DNA of 64,000 nucleotides, from NCBI GenBank assembly GCA_900175165.2, contig FWWN02000490.1, forward strand, positions 1 through 64,000, written 5' to 3'. A program made the translations under genes and the position numbers. This stretch comes from Rhizomucor pusillus. Lineage: Eukaryota; Mucoromycota; Mucoromycetes; Mucorales; Lichtheimiaceae. Under the pieces are notes generated by a model that was not told where the DNA came from, searched no databases, and worked only from the letters and a program-made list of their open reading frames with translations. This document shows, one piece after another, positions 9,768-21,953 of the stretch; the stretch's first letter is position 1, and the number at the start of each line of letters is the position of its first letter.

Positions 9768-11384
9768 ATGACGCATCTACCAGTAGTGGTTATGGACAAT
9801 GGAACCGGGTATGCACCCATTGTGCTAATGCATACACGCCTACTCGTCTTTTGCTCACTAACTGCCGCGCAGGTATTCCAAACTCGGTTTCAGTGGTAAC
9901 AATGAACCAGCCTTCGTATTCCCCACAGCCATTTCTACGCGAGAAACGCCTTCCTCATCTGGCCGACCTGGTGTCCCATCTAAACCATCGTTTTTCAGCA
10001 ACAACCTAGCATCCAAGCGTGGCATTGAGGACTTGGACTTTTACATTGGCGATGAAGCCGTGGCACAAGCAAAGACAATGGCGCTCAACTACCCTATCCG
10101 TCACGGCCAAATCTCTAACTGGGATCATATGGAGAGGTTCTGGGAACAGTCGATATTCAAGTATCTTCGATGCGAACCAGAGGACCACTACTTTTTATTG
10201 GTATGTAATGCAAGATGTATATTAAAGAGATGAAAACACGCGCATGAAAAAGATACAAGGCTTATGAGGCACTCTAACGCGATAGACCGAGCCGCCATTG
10301 AACCCGCCAGAGAACCGTGAGATGACAGCTGAAATTATGTTCGAATCTTTCAATATTCAGGGTCTATACATTGCTGTGCAAGCCGTGCTGGCACTGGCAG
10401 CATCGTGGACTTCAAGCAAAGTTGAAGAGCAGACACTGACAGGCACTGTTGTCGACTCTGGTGATGGTGTCACCCACGTTATTCCTGTTGCTGAAGGCTA
10501 TGTCATTGGCAGCTCCATCAAATCGATTCCAATTGCTGGCCGTGATATCACTTCGTTCGTTCAAAACCTGCTTCGTGAACGTGGCGAGACAAGCATTCCA
10601 CCAGAGGATTCATTTATGGTTGCAGAGAAAATCAAGGAAGACTTCTCGTATGTCTGCCCGGATATCGTCAAAGAATTCAAAAAGTATGACCAGGAACCAC
10701 AGAAATACTTTAAGCAATACAAGGGTATCCACACGATGACTGGAAAGGTACAATGTGAAGCCATTTAGTGGATACAATTCTTGATCTGACGATGAATTGC
10801 TAGGAATACTCTGTTGACGTTGGTTTCGAGCGTTTCCTTGCTCCCGAGATCTTCTTCAACCCTGAAATTGCCAGCTCTGACTTTTTAACGCCTTTGCCTG
10901 AGGTCGTCGATACAGTAATCCAGACAAGTCCCATCGATGTTCGTCGAGGTCTTTACAAGGTATACATCGTCACCGTAAACTTATTGGATGAGTATCTAAA
11001 TACGCAGTGGTGTTAGAACATTGTCTTGTCGGGTGGTTCCACCATGTTTAAAGATTTTGATAAGAGACTTCAGCGTGACATTAAACGCACTGTTGATAAG
11101 CGCATCCAGGCCAGCGAGGTGCTTAGCGGCAGCCAACACAAGGTAATGGAGATGCATACATGTATATAGCGGTGCGCTAACTGAATTGTCTGACTGGCTT
11201 GCAGGCGAGACCCATGGAAGTCAATGTCATTTCACATAAGAAACAGCGTCACGCTGTATGGTTTGGCGGCAGTCTGCTTGCATCCACAGCAGAGTTTTAC
11301 AACTATTGTCACACCAAAGCTGAATACGATGAATACGGTCCTAGCATTTGTAGACACAACCGTGTATTTGGTAGCCTTTTGTAA
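9768..11384 (+). CDS. ARP3: actin-related protein 3 (Arp2/3 complex)
   Basis: Actin-fold ATPase subunit of the Arp2/3 complex, which nucleates branched actin at endocytic sites and hyphal tips. Six exons (9768-9808, 9873-10200, 10286-10747, 10804-10959, 11017-11142, 11205-11384) join to 430 residues, close to the usual 418-449. Visible family blocks are the phosphate-1 loop [59 protein letters not shown], the phosphate-2 loop [14 protein letters not shown], and a [10 protein letters not shown] adenosine loop. The [19 protein letters not shown] region and the late [12 protein letters not shown] are Arp3-typical. The first exon is only 41 bases and splits the nucleotide loop. Introns are all GT-AG. 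Confidence 0.95.
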
Positions 11385-11620
11385 TCTTACAAGTAAAAAA
11401 CGTCGGATGGTGTTTCAGCCAGGCAATTTCCGTTAGTTCGAGACCATGACAAATGTGGCAAAGTTGTTTGCTCTGCCCCCCATTCTCCTGCCTCCGCGAT
11501 ATGCGCTAAAAGTTTTCTCTCGTGCAGAGACCGAGCCTGTGCGAATCTTTCAGTCTTTTCCCCCTTTTTCTATTCCATACGCTTCTTTTACTCTCTCCCA
11601 TCCCTTTCCTTTTTGCAGTA

Positions 11621-13031
11621 ATGCGTTTCTCTTTGCTTGCTACCTGTACTCTTGCATTGTTCGGCCTCGTCCATGCTGGCACTGATCAAGATATCGAAGC
11701 CGCCAAACAAAAGTTCTGCAGTGGTATGTATTCCAACGGCAGAGGCAGACGCTCTTGCAAGATCGCGTGTATGCTCATCTCCACAATCTCAAGGACTTTC
11801 TGTTACCGGGCCTTCGCAGGGTCAGCAGTTCTCCGATCCCACTCAAGTCCAGGTCACAGTCCGTACGTACAGTATTCTTTGGGTGCACAAAAATATACAG
11901 CTTGCGTACCCGATGGGTGCTAATTGAACGCATTTTATTAGAGAGACAGCCCGACTCTGAATCTAAAGTGATCAACGGCGTCGATGTAAGTGCGGGTATT
12001 TCGGGTTACATGTTTTCATTTCATTTTTTTGACACCAGCAAAAAATAAAGATCTACGCTGTTGGTTCCGACGGCCAACCAAAGTATCTTGGAACTCCCTG
12101 GAAGGGTAACTATGCCCTGAATCAGCAAGCAAGCTTGACGTAAAGTATCCATGTAACATGCCAATTGTTTATTTTTGTTCTGATTTTGACTCGCATTATT
12201 CCTTTCAAACTAGCGTCGACATTACAAAGACCCAGGGCGTGCAACTTCCATCCCAGTTTGAGTTCCGGTACGTAGTATACAGCAATGCCCTTTTTTGGGT
12301 TTACTTTGCATTCACATCCTCATTCTTTGTTCTCTTGTCTGCAAAAAGTGTCTGGGTCCACAACCAAGCAGGTAAAATAAATGAACAAAATATGCTGTAT
12401 ATGGAAGTAATCTCATTATGATCTGTCACTGTCCCAGGCCCGGACTGTACACTGATGTCCAAGGTCTTTAGAGTCGCATCGAGCGAACACACCAACGAAG
12501 CCAGCTTCGCCATGAGCCAGCTTGATGACAACATTGACCGCGGTTGCTTTGGCATCGCCATGGACAAGCCCGAGCTTGGCCGGCACGCCGATCCTAGCAA
12601 AGTGCTAGTCCAGATCAGTACGTCTCCTCCCAATAACTGTGCTATTTTCGGAATAACGTGGTGGTGGTGGTGGCGTCGTATTAACCTTTTTCAATGATAA
12701 TAATAGAGCGCGATCCCATGTCCCACGTCCAGTCCTACAAGAGTCTCGAACTGCATGAAGTGAACTTGGATACCCGCGAACCTCAACTCATCCAACAATC
12801 TTGGAGCGGCGACGAGTCGGCCGATGGAATCTTCAATTACAAGGACAGTCTCAAGAATAAGACAGCCCAGAACAACGCTGCTTACTATTACAAGTAAGGA
12901 TTTGTCTAACCATCATGTTCTCGGCAATGTGGTGCTGAACTGACTTTTTTTTTGCGATGATCAGGCTGACTGGTGTTACACAAGACCAGGAAGAATGCGA
13001 ATTCTACTCACATGCATTCTATTTGAACTAG
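11621..13031 (+). CDS. secreted protein of unknown function
   Basis: Nine small exons (11621-11723, 11794-11862, 11942-11985, 12039-12139, 12214-12267, 12349-12371, 12438-12617, 12707-12893, 12965-13031) give 275 residues in consistent phase. The N-terminus MRFSLLATCTLALFGLVHA is a clean signal peptide ending at an AxA-like site, so the product is probably exported or vacuolar. The body is rich in Ser, Gln and Asp, has few cysteines (FCSG, DCTLMS, RGCFG, ECEFY), and looks beta-rich (VQVTVQ, KIKIYAVG, FEFRVWVHNQAG). There is no transmembrane segment after the signal and no GPI-like tail. I do not recognise a family. A pyrimidine-rich leader precedes the ATG. The second exon boundary (11724/11793) is chosen by phase and is the least certain. 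Confidence 0.7.
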
Positions 13032-13568
13032 AAAACAGAGCCGCTGCTTTCTTTTTTCTTTTTCTACTTTTGCTTGTACGAGATATCCCCTTCCTGTCAT
13101 GTATCTTAATTTTGTTGTCCCCTATAAAATGAAGAATGTGTTACCATCACGCTAGTAACCCAGCTCAGCTTTGATTGCTTGGCGCATCTGTCAACTCTAT
13201 TTAGTGAAGATGATGGTACCTTGTGATTTGCAAGCTTCTCAACATTTCCGCTTCCCAAAGCGGGACAAACGATCTTGATATTTATATGGTGGATAAGGAT
13301 AAACATAACTGTAATGATATACTAATGAAACTATATTCAATATGTTTTGAGGCGGTCTTGATGTAACATGATGCCCGTCTGGTCGTGACTTTCCGAGATT
13401 TGGAGCAGAATTGTTTCGCAGGCGTTTCTATCTCGACATTGCAGCAACGTTACAGACGATCTTGTACATCCTTTTTTCTTTGTCGAGACTCGGCGATTCG
13501 CATTGATGACAATTTCTCTGAATAGCAATGACGCTACTTTGCCGCAGTTTTGAGCGCCGTTGTCGTAA
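13032..13568. other. 3' flank of secreted-protein gene, no gene seen
   Basis: The stretch contains the pyrimidine-rich 3' region of the upstream gene and short unrelated ORFs of 66-80 codons. No gene is supported. Confidence 0.4.
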
Positions 13569-14232
13569 TCACAGTACATGTATACTGTATATAGGGTCGG
13601 TATCTGTGATCATCCGTGAAGATGCTAGAGGAGCGGCACAAGAAACAGAAGCGTTTTCTATGCTTTCCTCGTCAAAAAATATATGCGTTGCCAAGGAGTC
13701 TGCCTTATCTTTTAAAAAATGAAGGATGATGGCGGCAGTCGAGGCGCGGAGAAGATGTGACCAGCACGTTGCCGCAGGTTTTGGTTCCAATGACCAAATT
13801 TGTGCCCTCACCATCGTCCATCGATGTGGGCCAAACGTGTTCGCAGAGGGGAGACAGCGAACTCTGAGGCGAGCAGTGCGACGAGCATCCACTGATTTTG
13901 TGCGACCATACGGTTCAGCGCAATTGATTAAAATTGCCGTGTCGTTTAGACTCATCGAGCAGAATTGCGCCTGCAAAAAGCTGAGCGCAGTGATATCGAA
14001 GTTTGGGCCTGATCCACCAGTCTTAGTTGAGAATATCGCATAATTCATCGGTCGCCTCCACATATCCTTGATGCAACAATGCCGAGCAGTATGGACAGTT
14101 TACCATCATGTTCAACAACATCGGATCCACCTCGCTAGCCGATTCGTCTGCTTTGTCAACACAGTTCCACCTGAGTTTTATAGGCACGGTTCTGCTAAGT
14201 AAGGTGGTAGACAGATCTAGTACCTTTGACAT
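13569..14232 (-). CDS. candidate gene with a CPYC motif, unknown
   Basis: A minus-strand frame from the ATG at 14232 (MSKVLDLSTTLLSRTVPIKL) looks genuinely coding. It includes LRWNC and NCPYCSALLHQGY, a zinc-site style reminiscent of small RNase P/MRP-associated or C18orf21-like RNA-binding proteins. It stops at 14023 in that frame. A second frame continues at 14063-13569 with an excellent acceptor (TTTTTGCAG), so a splice from near HQGY into AQFCSMSLND is plausible and would give a longer protein with a basic RTKSVDARRTARLRVRC segment. The donor for this splice is weak (GTGGAG). A further frame at 14262-14570 just upstream (102 codons, ending LPLEPFSML) could be a separate short gene or a 5' exon. 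Function is unknown. Confidence 0.3.
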
Positions 14233-14721
14233 ATTTGATTTATGGTTGAGACCAATCTCTTCTACACGCTGCTAGTGAGCATGGAAAAAGGCTCCAACGG
14301 CAGCTGAACAATGATCCAGAGAGTTTTTGTCTTGTCTTCTAAATATTGTCGGTAAGCATGTACAATTGCATTACCGAATTCTCGCCAGGTTGTCGTTGTT
14401 TCAGTTTGCTTGGGGAGAAGTCGCTGATCTGGTACAGCCATAATCTGGTGTGGGCAGAGCATGATATCTGTGTGGTGGTGGAGGAGATAAGATGGCAAAG
14501 ATGCGACGGTTCTTTTCTCCAAGTGAAAGTACAGACTCAGGCAGCAATCTTCTGGAATGGAGCAATACAAATTGAGTAGTTATATTGAATCTGGACGGAG
14601 ACTTTTTAATTAAACTTGAAGCGATGGTATGAGTGCTTTCGATATCTACAGAGATCCATTTTTATAATATAAAGAAAGATTATTACACATTGCGCGTAAA
14701 CAGCAGCAATGATATAGTTAG

Positions 14722-16667
14722 TTAATTAGGAGGAAATGACATGGAAGATCGTTTTTGGCTCAGACTTTCCAAAAGCTACGTATATAAAAAAAGCAGGTAA
14801 GCAACTGATAATACAATGCATTTTTCCAAGATGCTATTCGCTCGTACCTGTTGATGATTGCGCTGCTTCTGTGTTCGTCTATTCTCAAGGAAATACGCGA
14901 CAGCTGCTGCTTTCCTCACAACTGCGCGGCGTGATTCCAAGGTTGCCAAGCGCATATTTTGTTCCTTGACTTTCTTGGGTGACAAGGGTGGCGATGGTAA
15001 CATGGTGTTATTGGACAGGGCGGCATTGGTGTGTTCTTGTTCATCATTATCTTGTTGCCTTAAAGATTCAAATGTACTTTTGATTTCATCCCACTGCATT
15101 GTTAAATGAGACAAATCTTGCTCAATGCTGCTGAAACGCTCGCTGATACGGTCAAACGCATAGTTGGAGCTTGCAACGCTGCCGGGATTCGGGTTGATCA
15201 ACACTGTGTCCTGTCGGCATAGCAACATTTTGCCCCGAATCTGCTGCATTTGCTTCTCCAGAGCTGTGTAACGACGTACCAGAGCTTGTGTTCTCTGATC
15301 CGGATGTTCGGTACCACCGTCATTATATTCAGGGACTAATTCTGCGCAAACCACGTGAATAGTCAAATTGCATGCTCTTTTCTGCCATAAACAGACATGA
15401 TACATACCGTGCTCCAACTGCCTGTCCAAAAGCTCAGCAAAGCGTTGGCATTCGCTCACTAGTTCGCGCATGATCCGTATTGCCGAATCCCACTGTTGCT
15501 CATAGTCACTCCGCGTTGAATCGTGATCGGCTGTCATGACATCCAAAGCAAGTAGATGGATCACGCACTCACGCCGCTTCCAATGGACGATTGTTGCCAT
15601 GTTTTCCAGCTTTTCGATGCTTACTTTGACGGATTCGAAATCAGCAGCGTATGTGGGTACTCTTTCGACATTGTACAAGGTGCGGAAACGGATCAAGTTG
15701 TCCTGATGGGAAAGCGCATCCATGCAGTCAGTGAACGTGGAGTATTTTTGGCTCTGCGTGCGAAACTCGTGTGCGAGCAATCTGCGAATTTCCATTGATC
15801 GTCGAGATGGCTCAGACAGAGTAATGTAGGCGGGTGCTGGAGCAAGTGTGTAGCCCTGTGAGATCAGATCGAGCCAGTGCAGTTTATCTAAAAGAACCGC
15901 AAGTCGTGCATCGTTATGTCCACACAGCGCGACTAGTTGCCGTACTAGGTGCAAAGTGGTAAAGTAAATTTGTCTGATCCGGGCGCGTCGCTTATAGAAG
16001 CAAGGACAAGAATTAATTTTGTGAACCCTCACCTCTCCTATTTTAAACCGACTAACCTTTTGATGGTGGAATGCATACAGCGCTGCGCTGCAAGAGGCCG
16101 TAACAATGACAATATTTGTGAGAGGTGCAAATGACTTTAAAAAGGAAGCGATGCAGAGTAAAGAGGTCACAGTGACAGTTGGGATGAGGAATGCTGGAAT
16201 GTTGGGTCTTTTTTGCAGCGTGGAGGGAGGAACAGGTGATGATGACGATGATGCGGCAAACTTTTGTGACAAGGATGGCATATCATTAAGGAGGGAGGAG
16301 GTGACGATCAGGTACTTGAATTCTTCCTCGAAAGCACTTTCTTCGCGATTCGGCAACGATGTGCTGAGCGTAGCCTAATTTTTCATTGTTCTTGTCAGTC
16401 AGCACTTCCTGCTTTTTTCTAGGCTCTTGCGTTGAAACGATATTCAGTCACCTTCAAAGCATGCAAGGATTGTATGCCCACGGGCAAAAGCACATTGATA
16501 ATGAAAAGACGAGTCTCTCGGAGGTATACAAGCACTCTTTCAACTACGCTGCTAAGTGAACGTGGATGGTGTTTGGAAGGAATGGAGAGAATGGCGAGTG
16601 CAAACAGCGAAAGCAAGACAAAGGCCTTGACGCTGTTACAAAGTACAATGTCGAACCAGTTTGACAT
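14722..16667 (-). CDS. vezatin/Inp2-like myosin-binding membrane protein
   Basis: The family links organelle membranes to myosin motors (fungal Inp2 on peroxisomes, animal vezatin at junctions). Minus-strand exons 16667-16452, 16374-16033, 15990-15408, 15341-14848 and 14775-14722 give 562 residues. Exon 2 carries the characteristic FEEEFKYLIVTSSLLND stretch. Hydrophobic segments follow FDIVLCNS in exon 1 (VKAFVLLSLFALAILSIP) and exon 2 (IPAFLIPTVTVTSLLCI, then ALYAFHH). The middle block LHWLDLISQGYTLAPAPA resembles the vezatin core. The C-terminal half is helical (DRISERFSSIEQDLSHL) with an SPPLSPKK patch. Introns of 42, 66 and 72 bases are multiples of three, so the unspliced frame stays open; splice signals, not stops, define them. 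The upstream in-frame TAA makes the ATG at 16667 the likely start. Confidence 0.6.
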
Positions 16668-16819
16668 TACATGGAGTTTGTGCAAAAGAGCGTATAGAAA
16701 CAAAAGAAAGAGGAATTAAACCGAGTCGAACCCTTTTTGGTACTATGCGGGAAGTTCAATTGGGTCAGGCCCAGCCAAAATGGCCCACTGGTCTGCATTC
16801 GAACCACGGCAAAACTTAC

Positions 16820-17005
16820 CAGGCCATCCCTGCCTTCCACCAAGGGAACAGAAGCAACGATCTCAGCAGCATCACCATAGATTGGGAGTCCTTTGTACTG
16901 AGCCCTAATGACTAGAATGTTATAGTGAGGGATCATTACGTGGGTACGACTAGTAATCGTCACTAGCGGATACGACACCAACGGAACCTTTGGTCCATAA
17001 GACAA
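16820..17005 (-). pseudogene. orphan exon-like fragment
   Basis: A minus-strand frame reads about 60 codons of well-formed protein (SYGPKVPLVSYPLVTITS, then HYNILVIRAQYKGLPIYGDA, then EIVASVPLVEGRDGL) and ends at a perfect donor, GTAAGT, near 16820. I found no partner exon with a matching phase: the vezatin-like gene downstream has an in-frame stop between. It may be a fragment of a duplicated gene left in repeat-rich DNA between that gene and dispersed repeat copy B. No family is recognised. Confidence 0.3.
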
Positions 17006-17249
17006 TTATCATCTGTATTTCAACATCCTTCTATGCTTTTCAACACGGAACACTGGCCGACTTTAGGGGTGTACGACACATGCCATCCAGTATCTTCATC
17101 TTATGCGATCTCCCAAGTAACGAAGGATATGAGTCAATGTGAATTCCCCACCCAAGCTTGCATCAATGTTATTTTCATTGCTTTTTACTGCCATGAGCAT
17201 AAAATGGCAAGACCCGTGCTCCTTTTTCTATTCCTTCTCTTCTCACAGA

Positions 17250-17670
17250 AATCAATGAAGACAATCAAGAAGGTAAGCTCGAATACTGCTCATTTTAATA
17301 TACAAACTGACTGCTTGATGGTAGGATAAAGCATGCCTATGAATATCTCTACACTGTTGTCTGTGCCTTACCAAGCTCAACCTGACCTGATCACGCGCTC
17401 TGGTGTCTATGAACACCTCTCCATTGCTTCCTTTGCATGTCAAGTCGAGGCTTTCTTCCATCATGGTCTTTGATGTCGATAGATCTCCTCTGTTGTTCTC
17501 TTTTGCTTATAGTTGTAATGACCCCCAGCGCAAATCGGTGCCACTCCTCCCAAAATGCGATCCTTTTGGACGCATTTTTTTACACTTACCCAGCACTTGC
17601 CCGCATCAACGGCCGACACAGTGAATGGATCTTGCTCCTGTAGCATAGAATGACAGTGCCATAAAGCTGT
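17250..17670. repeat. dispersed repeat, copy B (copy A at 5612-5945)
   Basis: Same orientation as copy A. Shared landmarks are the AATACTGCTCATTTTAATAT segment, CATTGCTTCCTTTGCAT, the CTCCTCTGTTGTTCTCTTTT segment and GATCCTTTTGGACGCATTTT. Copy B has an extra stretch at about 17336-17404. It lies immediately 3' of VPS16 (stop at 17704), so it may supply part of that gene's 3' untranslated region. The minus-strand peptide (EEWHRFALGVIT, ISKREQQRRS) is preserved. Confidence 0.55.
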
Positions 17671-17703
17671 TCTTGGCACATGAACAAAAAAAAAAGATGG
17701 TAT

Positions 17704-20700
17704 TTATTTTGCACTCAGTTGAGCTATCAAAGAATCGATTTCCTGAGCAACAATGTGGTTTGTGCACTTTGCGCGTACTTGTCTGTTTGTGGAGATCGTT
17801 AGTCCATTGCGACAAACCTACATAGGCAGCAACACTTACTTTAGACCTTCCATGTCTTTGTTCAAAAATGCTTGCTCGCCAGCCTCCTTGAACGCTCCAA
17901 TCTTGACAAACAGCATCGGCCGTACAGGGGGATCACATTTAAGAATATATTTGCTTGCTTCTTGATACTGCTTCGCTTTGATGCATTCCTCTACGAATGG
18001 CTACGGCGAATTTTCCGTTAAGTATTCTTTAGGACGAGAAGAAAATGCAAGACTATCATTTGTTTACCTCGTAGCCAATAGGCGACTTTTTACTCTTTGC
18101 AAACTTTTCGAGATTCTCCCAATCTCGTATCTCCACCAATGCTCGCACTTTGATCCACCAGAAACGTTTGTCAGGGACTTTAAACTCGCTCCTAGCCTTT
18201 GAAGCTTTCGAGTGCTGCCCTAAAACTGTGCAGCGGTATATGGTTTCGCTCACAGATAATCCTGCAAATGACTGGTGTGTCTCCTTTTCCAACTGCTGCT
18301 GCAATTGCAATAGCTTGATGGCTTCCTCCGTGGCCTAGATTTAATTGCAATTCATTTAGACTCTTGGGGGGATGCTATCGAAACGACAAGAACTTTTTGC
18401 TGCTCAGTACTTGCCTTGGTTTCAAATGTACGGTCGCGATCATCTTGGTATGTTTTGACAGCAACTTTCAGCTTACTTATGCGCTCATTAATATCCTGCA
18501 TGCCAATGCATCAGTAAAATGGAAGGGGAGGAAAGAATTTAATATATCCATCAAATTGCAGCAGCGCACCTCTTGCTCGAAGCCTTCAGATAAAATCACA
18601 TTGGCACTCTCAATGCGTCGATCATCCTGGTAGTAAAAATCTTTCAACAATTCCTTGTCTTGCTCTTTGCAGTAAACCTCTAACAGGTTGCAAGCAAGAG
18701 GCTTGTTGTTGATTGCACGGAAGAATTCGCCCAAGGGAAGTTTTCTCTTGAGGTGGAAGATCACCAAGTAAACTATAGCCGCCTTCATATCAATCCTTGG
18801 GTTATATGCAATAGCGACGATGTAAATATGTTACCTAAATCAGTGTCGCCGCTCTCGATAGCTTTGATAAGTGCCATTTCATCTTCTTCCATGGATATAA
18901 GCAGAGGCACTTGATCTGCTGCACGTGGCTCGTGTTCAAGCAGCTAGAAAGTCACCATTGAGAAACCGGGAATGTGCATTCGCATTGAAACTAATGTATG
19001 CTTACTTTTGTTGCCAGACGGGTCTGACCAGCATTGTATGCTGTCTTTGCAATTTCAGCATATGAGAGTCCAGGATTCTTCGATAATTTATCTACTATGA
19101 GCTTGCAAAGAGCATCTTCATCGTCTGTCGATGTTTTGATCTGTTCACGATAAATCTCAGTCACAGTCGAATAGCATATTTCAACTGACATGGATTACCT
19201 TTGCGCATGCCCAGTGAATAAGGATCTTGTCTGTTCGCACTTGGAGATACTCTGCAATGCGGATCGCTAAGAGATGGTGATGCCGATATACCAATCGATC
19301 GACCAAGGCCTCAGGTGTCAGGCGGTTGTATCTACAATGTAGCGTTTCTTTAATATATGCCTTTTGTAATTCATGCAGGCAGACCAAGCCTGTTTGCTTA
19401 CTGTGCATAGGTCAACGGAATGCCGATATCGTAGTATCGAATAGCATTCAACACTCGCAAAGCTCGCGCCATATTCACGAATCGATCTGCATTGTAGCTA
19501 TCCAAGAAACATTTACCGAAAGAAGCAGCCTAGCTCATCGAATACATCAATAATCACAATGCATGCAAGGCGAAAAGTTGCAAAAATTACCTTTAAAAGA
19601 GCTCGCTGGTAATAATGTTGAAACTCGAACCCGGCAGCTTCTATGCAGCAATCTACAGCATCTGATAACTCTGCTTTTATGCTTCGAATATTTTCATCTG
19701 CTTTTGGATTTTTTCGTTCAAAATGGTCCAACGCATCGAAAAGCATGGCTGCCGGAGACGTCGATCCAATTTTGAAGATTTCTTCCGTGGCGGCTAAAAG
19801 CCAGAAAGGGTACGATAAGTTACTTTCTCTTTCAATCAGTGACTAGATCCTCATATATTCTTCGTACCTGGTACTTTTTGGAGCAGTTCGCATTTGTCAC
19901 TGCTCAATATTCGGACACCATCTATCTCAGAGATCATAAAGATCGGATCCTCGTAAGAAAACTTTATCCAGTCGCCGAAAGGTCCAACCATCAGCACAAT
20001 CTTGTCCCAATATAGAACCACTGAATCTGTACCGCACCTACAATGTAAAAAGAGCCCTTATTGTTAGACTACTGAAATGATTTCAACTGATATATGCTAG
20101 GTGGATAAGTACCAGACCATTTGCTGCGGTGGTATCTTTGATTTCGTGGCATATTCCGAGAGGTTTTTTTGAAAATCCGTAGAGACAACCCATAATTTGC
20201 CATCGACTGTGAATAATGCCAAAAACTTTCCATTGGGAGATACTGCCATTTTGGTGAAAGGTCCCTGTTGCAACAGCTAGTTTACGGCATATTAGAGCAT
20301 GACTACTGGTACAGACGACCACCATAGTGGTACCTGATCCTGGGCCTCTTTGCTATCCACAACAAGTATAGTCGAACCTGTGGCGATTAGCACTTCCACG
20401 TGTCTGCTAAGGGTATACTGTGGAGAAATTACGGACCAGCTATGTGGTGGCTCGATGAGACCTAGTGACACAGTATATCGTCAGGTTCATATACTTGTTT
20501 CCACATCTAGTTTGCCCGCCTACCAGTATCCGCCATCAATTTCGGCCGCGGCTCGTTGAAGTTCGTCACAGATATAAGTTGATAGTTGCCGGTCATTGCT
20601 ACTAATCCACCACTCCATATTTGACAATCTATAACGCCGTACTCTGCAGCTTCCTACAGCCAAGTCATTAGCAATTTGACATTTGTGTGCATCAGCTCCC

Positions 20701-21343
20701 ATCTATTCTTACCTTGCCGAGCGAAAACTGGGTATACGATCCGTGTAGCGGATACAGACGCACTAATCCTTCTTCGTTGACAACAACAAGCTGTTCTCGA
20801 TCCGTCCATCCTAACGCTGCTATGCGGCCCTTGTCCCACTTTGTATCGACTTTTATCAGAGCGCATGCTTGAATGTAGAATCAGTATCAGCACACACCTG
20901 GATCTGCTCTATGAGTTTTCCAGCCGAGGTATACATGTATATCGTCGGTTTAATCGGCTGCTGTTTTTGTAACAATAGTACTTTGCGGTCATCTCGGATC
21001 ATGGCTGCGCTGCATATATCAGTCCAGGGCTGCTTGGCTGGCTTGCTCTGGCGACAGCTTTTTCTGTTCTTTTACCTATGGGTCCTCCAAATTGTGCACC
21101 CGCAATCAGGAACTTGGACAGATCCGTCTGATCCCACGATAGTGAATAGACCTCTTGCTTCCTGTACTCTGAGCTGGTCATTTCGCCTGAAACGCGACGT
21201 GCCAGGACGATCGAGACAAACGCACCTGTAAAATCGGTCCTGCACACCAGCAGAACCTAATGTCAGCTACGCAAATCGCTCATACTCTTCTCTTTGATAT
21301 TTACACGAAGCTGAATCCAATCTGAGGTCGGGTTAGGTGGCAT
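17704..21343 (-). CDS. VPS16: vacuolar sorting protein Vps16 (HOPS/CORVET core)
   Basis: Core subunit of the HOPS and CORVET tethering complexes, acting at endosomes and vacuole. It begins at the ATG at 21343 ([12 protein letters not shown]) and ends at 17704 (IAQLSAK stop), in about 18 short exons with about 60-base introns. N-terminal beta-propeller blocks include [35 protein letters not shown] and [12 protein letters not shown]. The C-terminal alpha-solenoid includes [101 protein letters not shown] and [20 protein letters not shown]. These are hallmark Vps16 stretches. Predicted length is about 820 residues, as usual. The first intron's acceptor is uncertain (ends near 21195-21175). It is followed upstream by SDS3 on the same strand, about 600 bases away. 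Confidence 0.92.
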
Positions 21344-21953
21344 GACTTGAAATGTTGCTGCAGTGAAACAAGTATCTCCCTTTACTTGTGCAAGCGGCGA
21401 CTTTACGTTACACAGATAGTAGGCACCCGCCCACCAGCACGACATGGCATTTTTAGTTTGATCATATTACTATCTCTTTGATGCGCCTAGAAGCATCCTT
21501 GTGAAAGACATACCCTAAGTCTTGCACATACGATCTGGATATCATACCTCCCAAAGACCATTTGCATGTAACTTGTGAAGTGTTTACTCTAAATTACCGA
21601 TCGTATGTCAGTAAACTCTTATGGTAGGATAGACTGGCTTTATCTTCTTGTTCTAGTAGAGCTGGTGTATTCGCATTTCAGCTGTTTAACGTCGTCGTCC
21701 CGCTAGAAAAGTATGACCATAACTAACAATATTAAACATCAACTCCACGGGAAGATTGCGATGGTTGAATCCGTATTCTAATATAAAAAAAGTGTGGTAA
21801 AAATAATACAATTATTTACGGTTTAAATGTATTTACAGATGTTACAATGATGTAGTCGATTTATGCGCATTCGCTCTGCTGCTCTTCGATCGAGCTGCGT
21901 TCTTCTTGCTCTGCAGAAATGTTCTAATATTGGCGAACCAAGTTTTCAGTCGA
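21344..21953. other. intergenic, promoter side of VPS16
   Basis: No gene was found between the VPS16 start and the SDS3 stop. The AT-rich part near 21780-21850 (runs of A and T) is probably the SDS3 3' end region. A small frame at 21263-21445 overlaps the VPS16 start and is not supported. Confidence 0.4.

Noticed and set aside
16720..16812. Possible tRNA T-loop words (TTCGAAT, TTCGACT)
   Set aside because: The flanking 5-bp stems do not pair and no D or anticodon arm fits on either strand.
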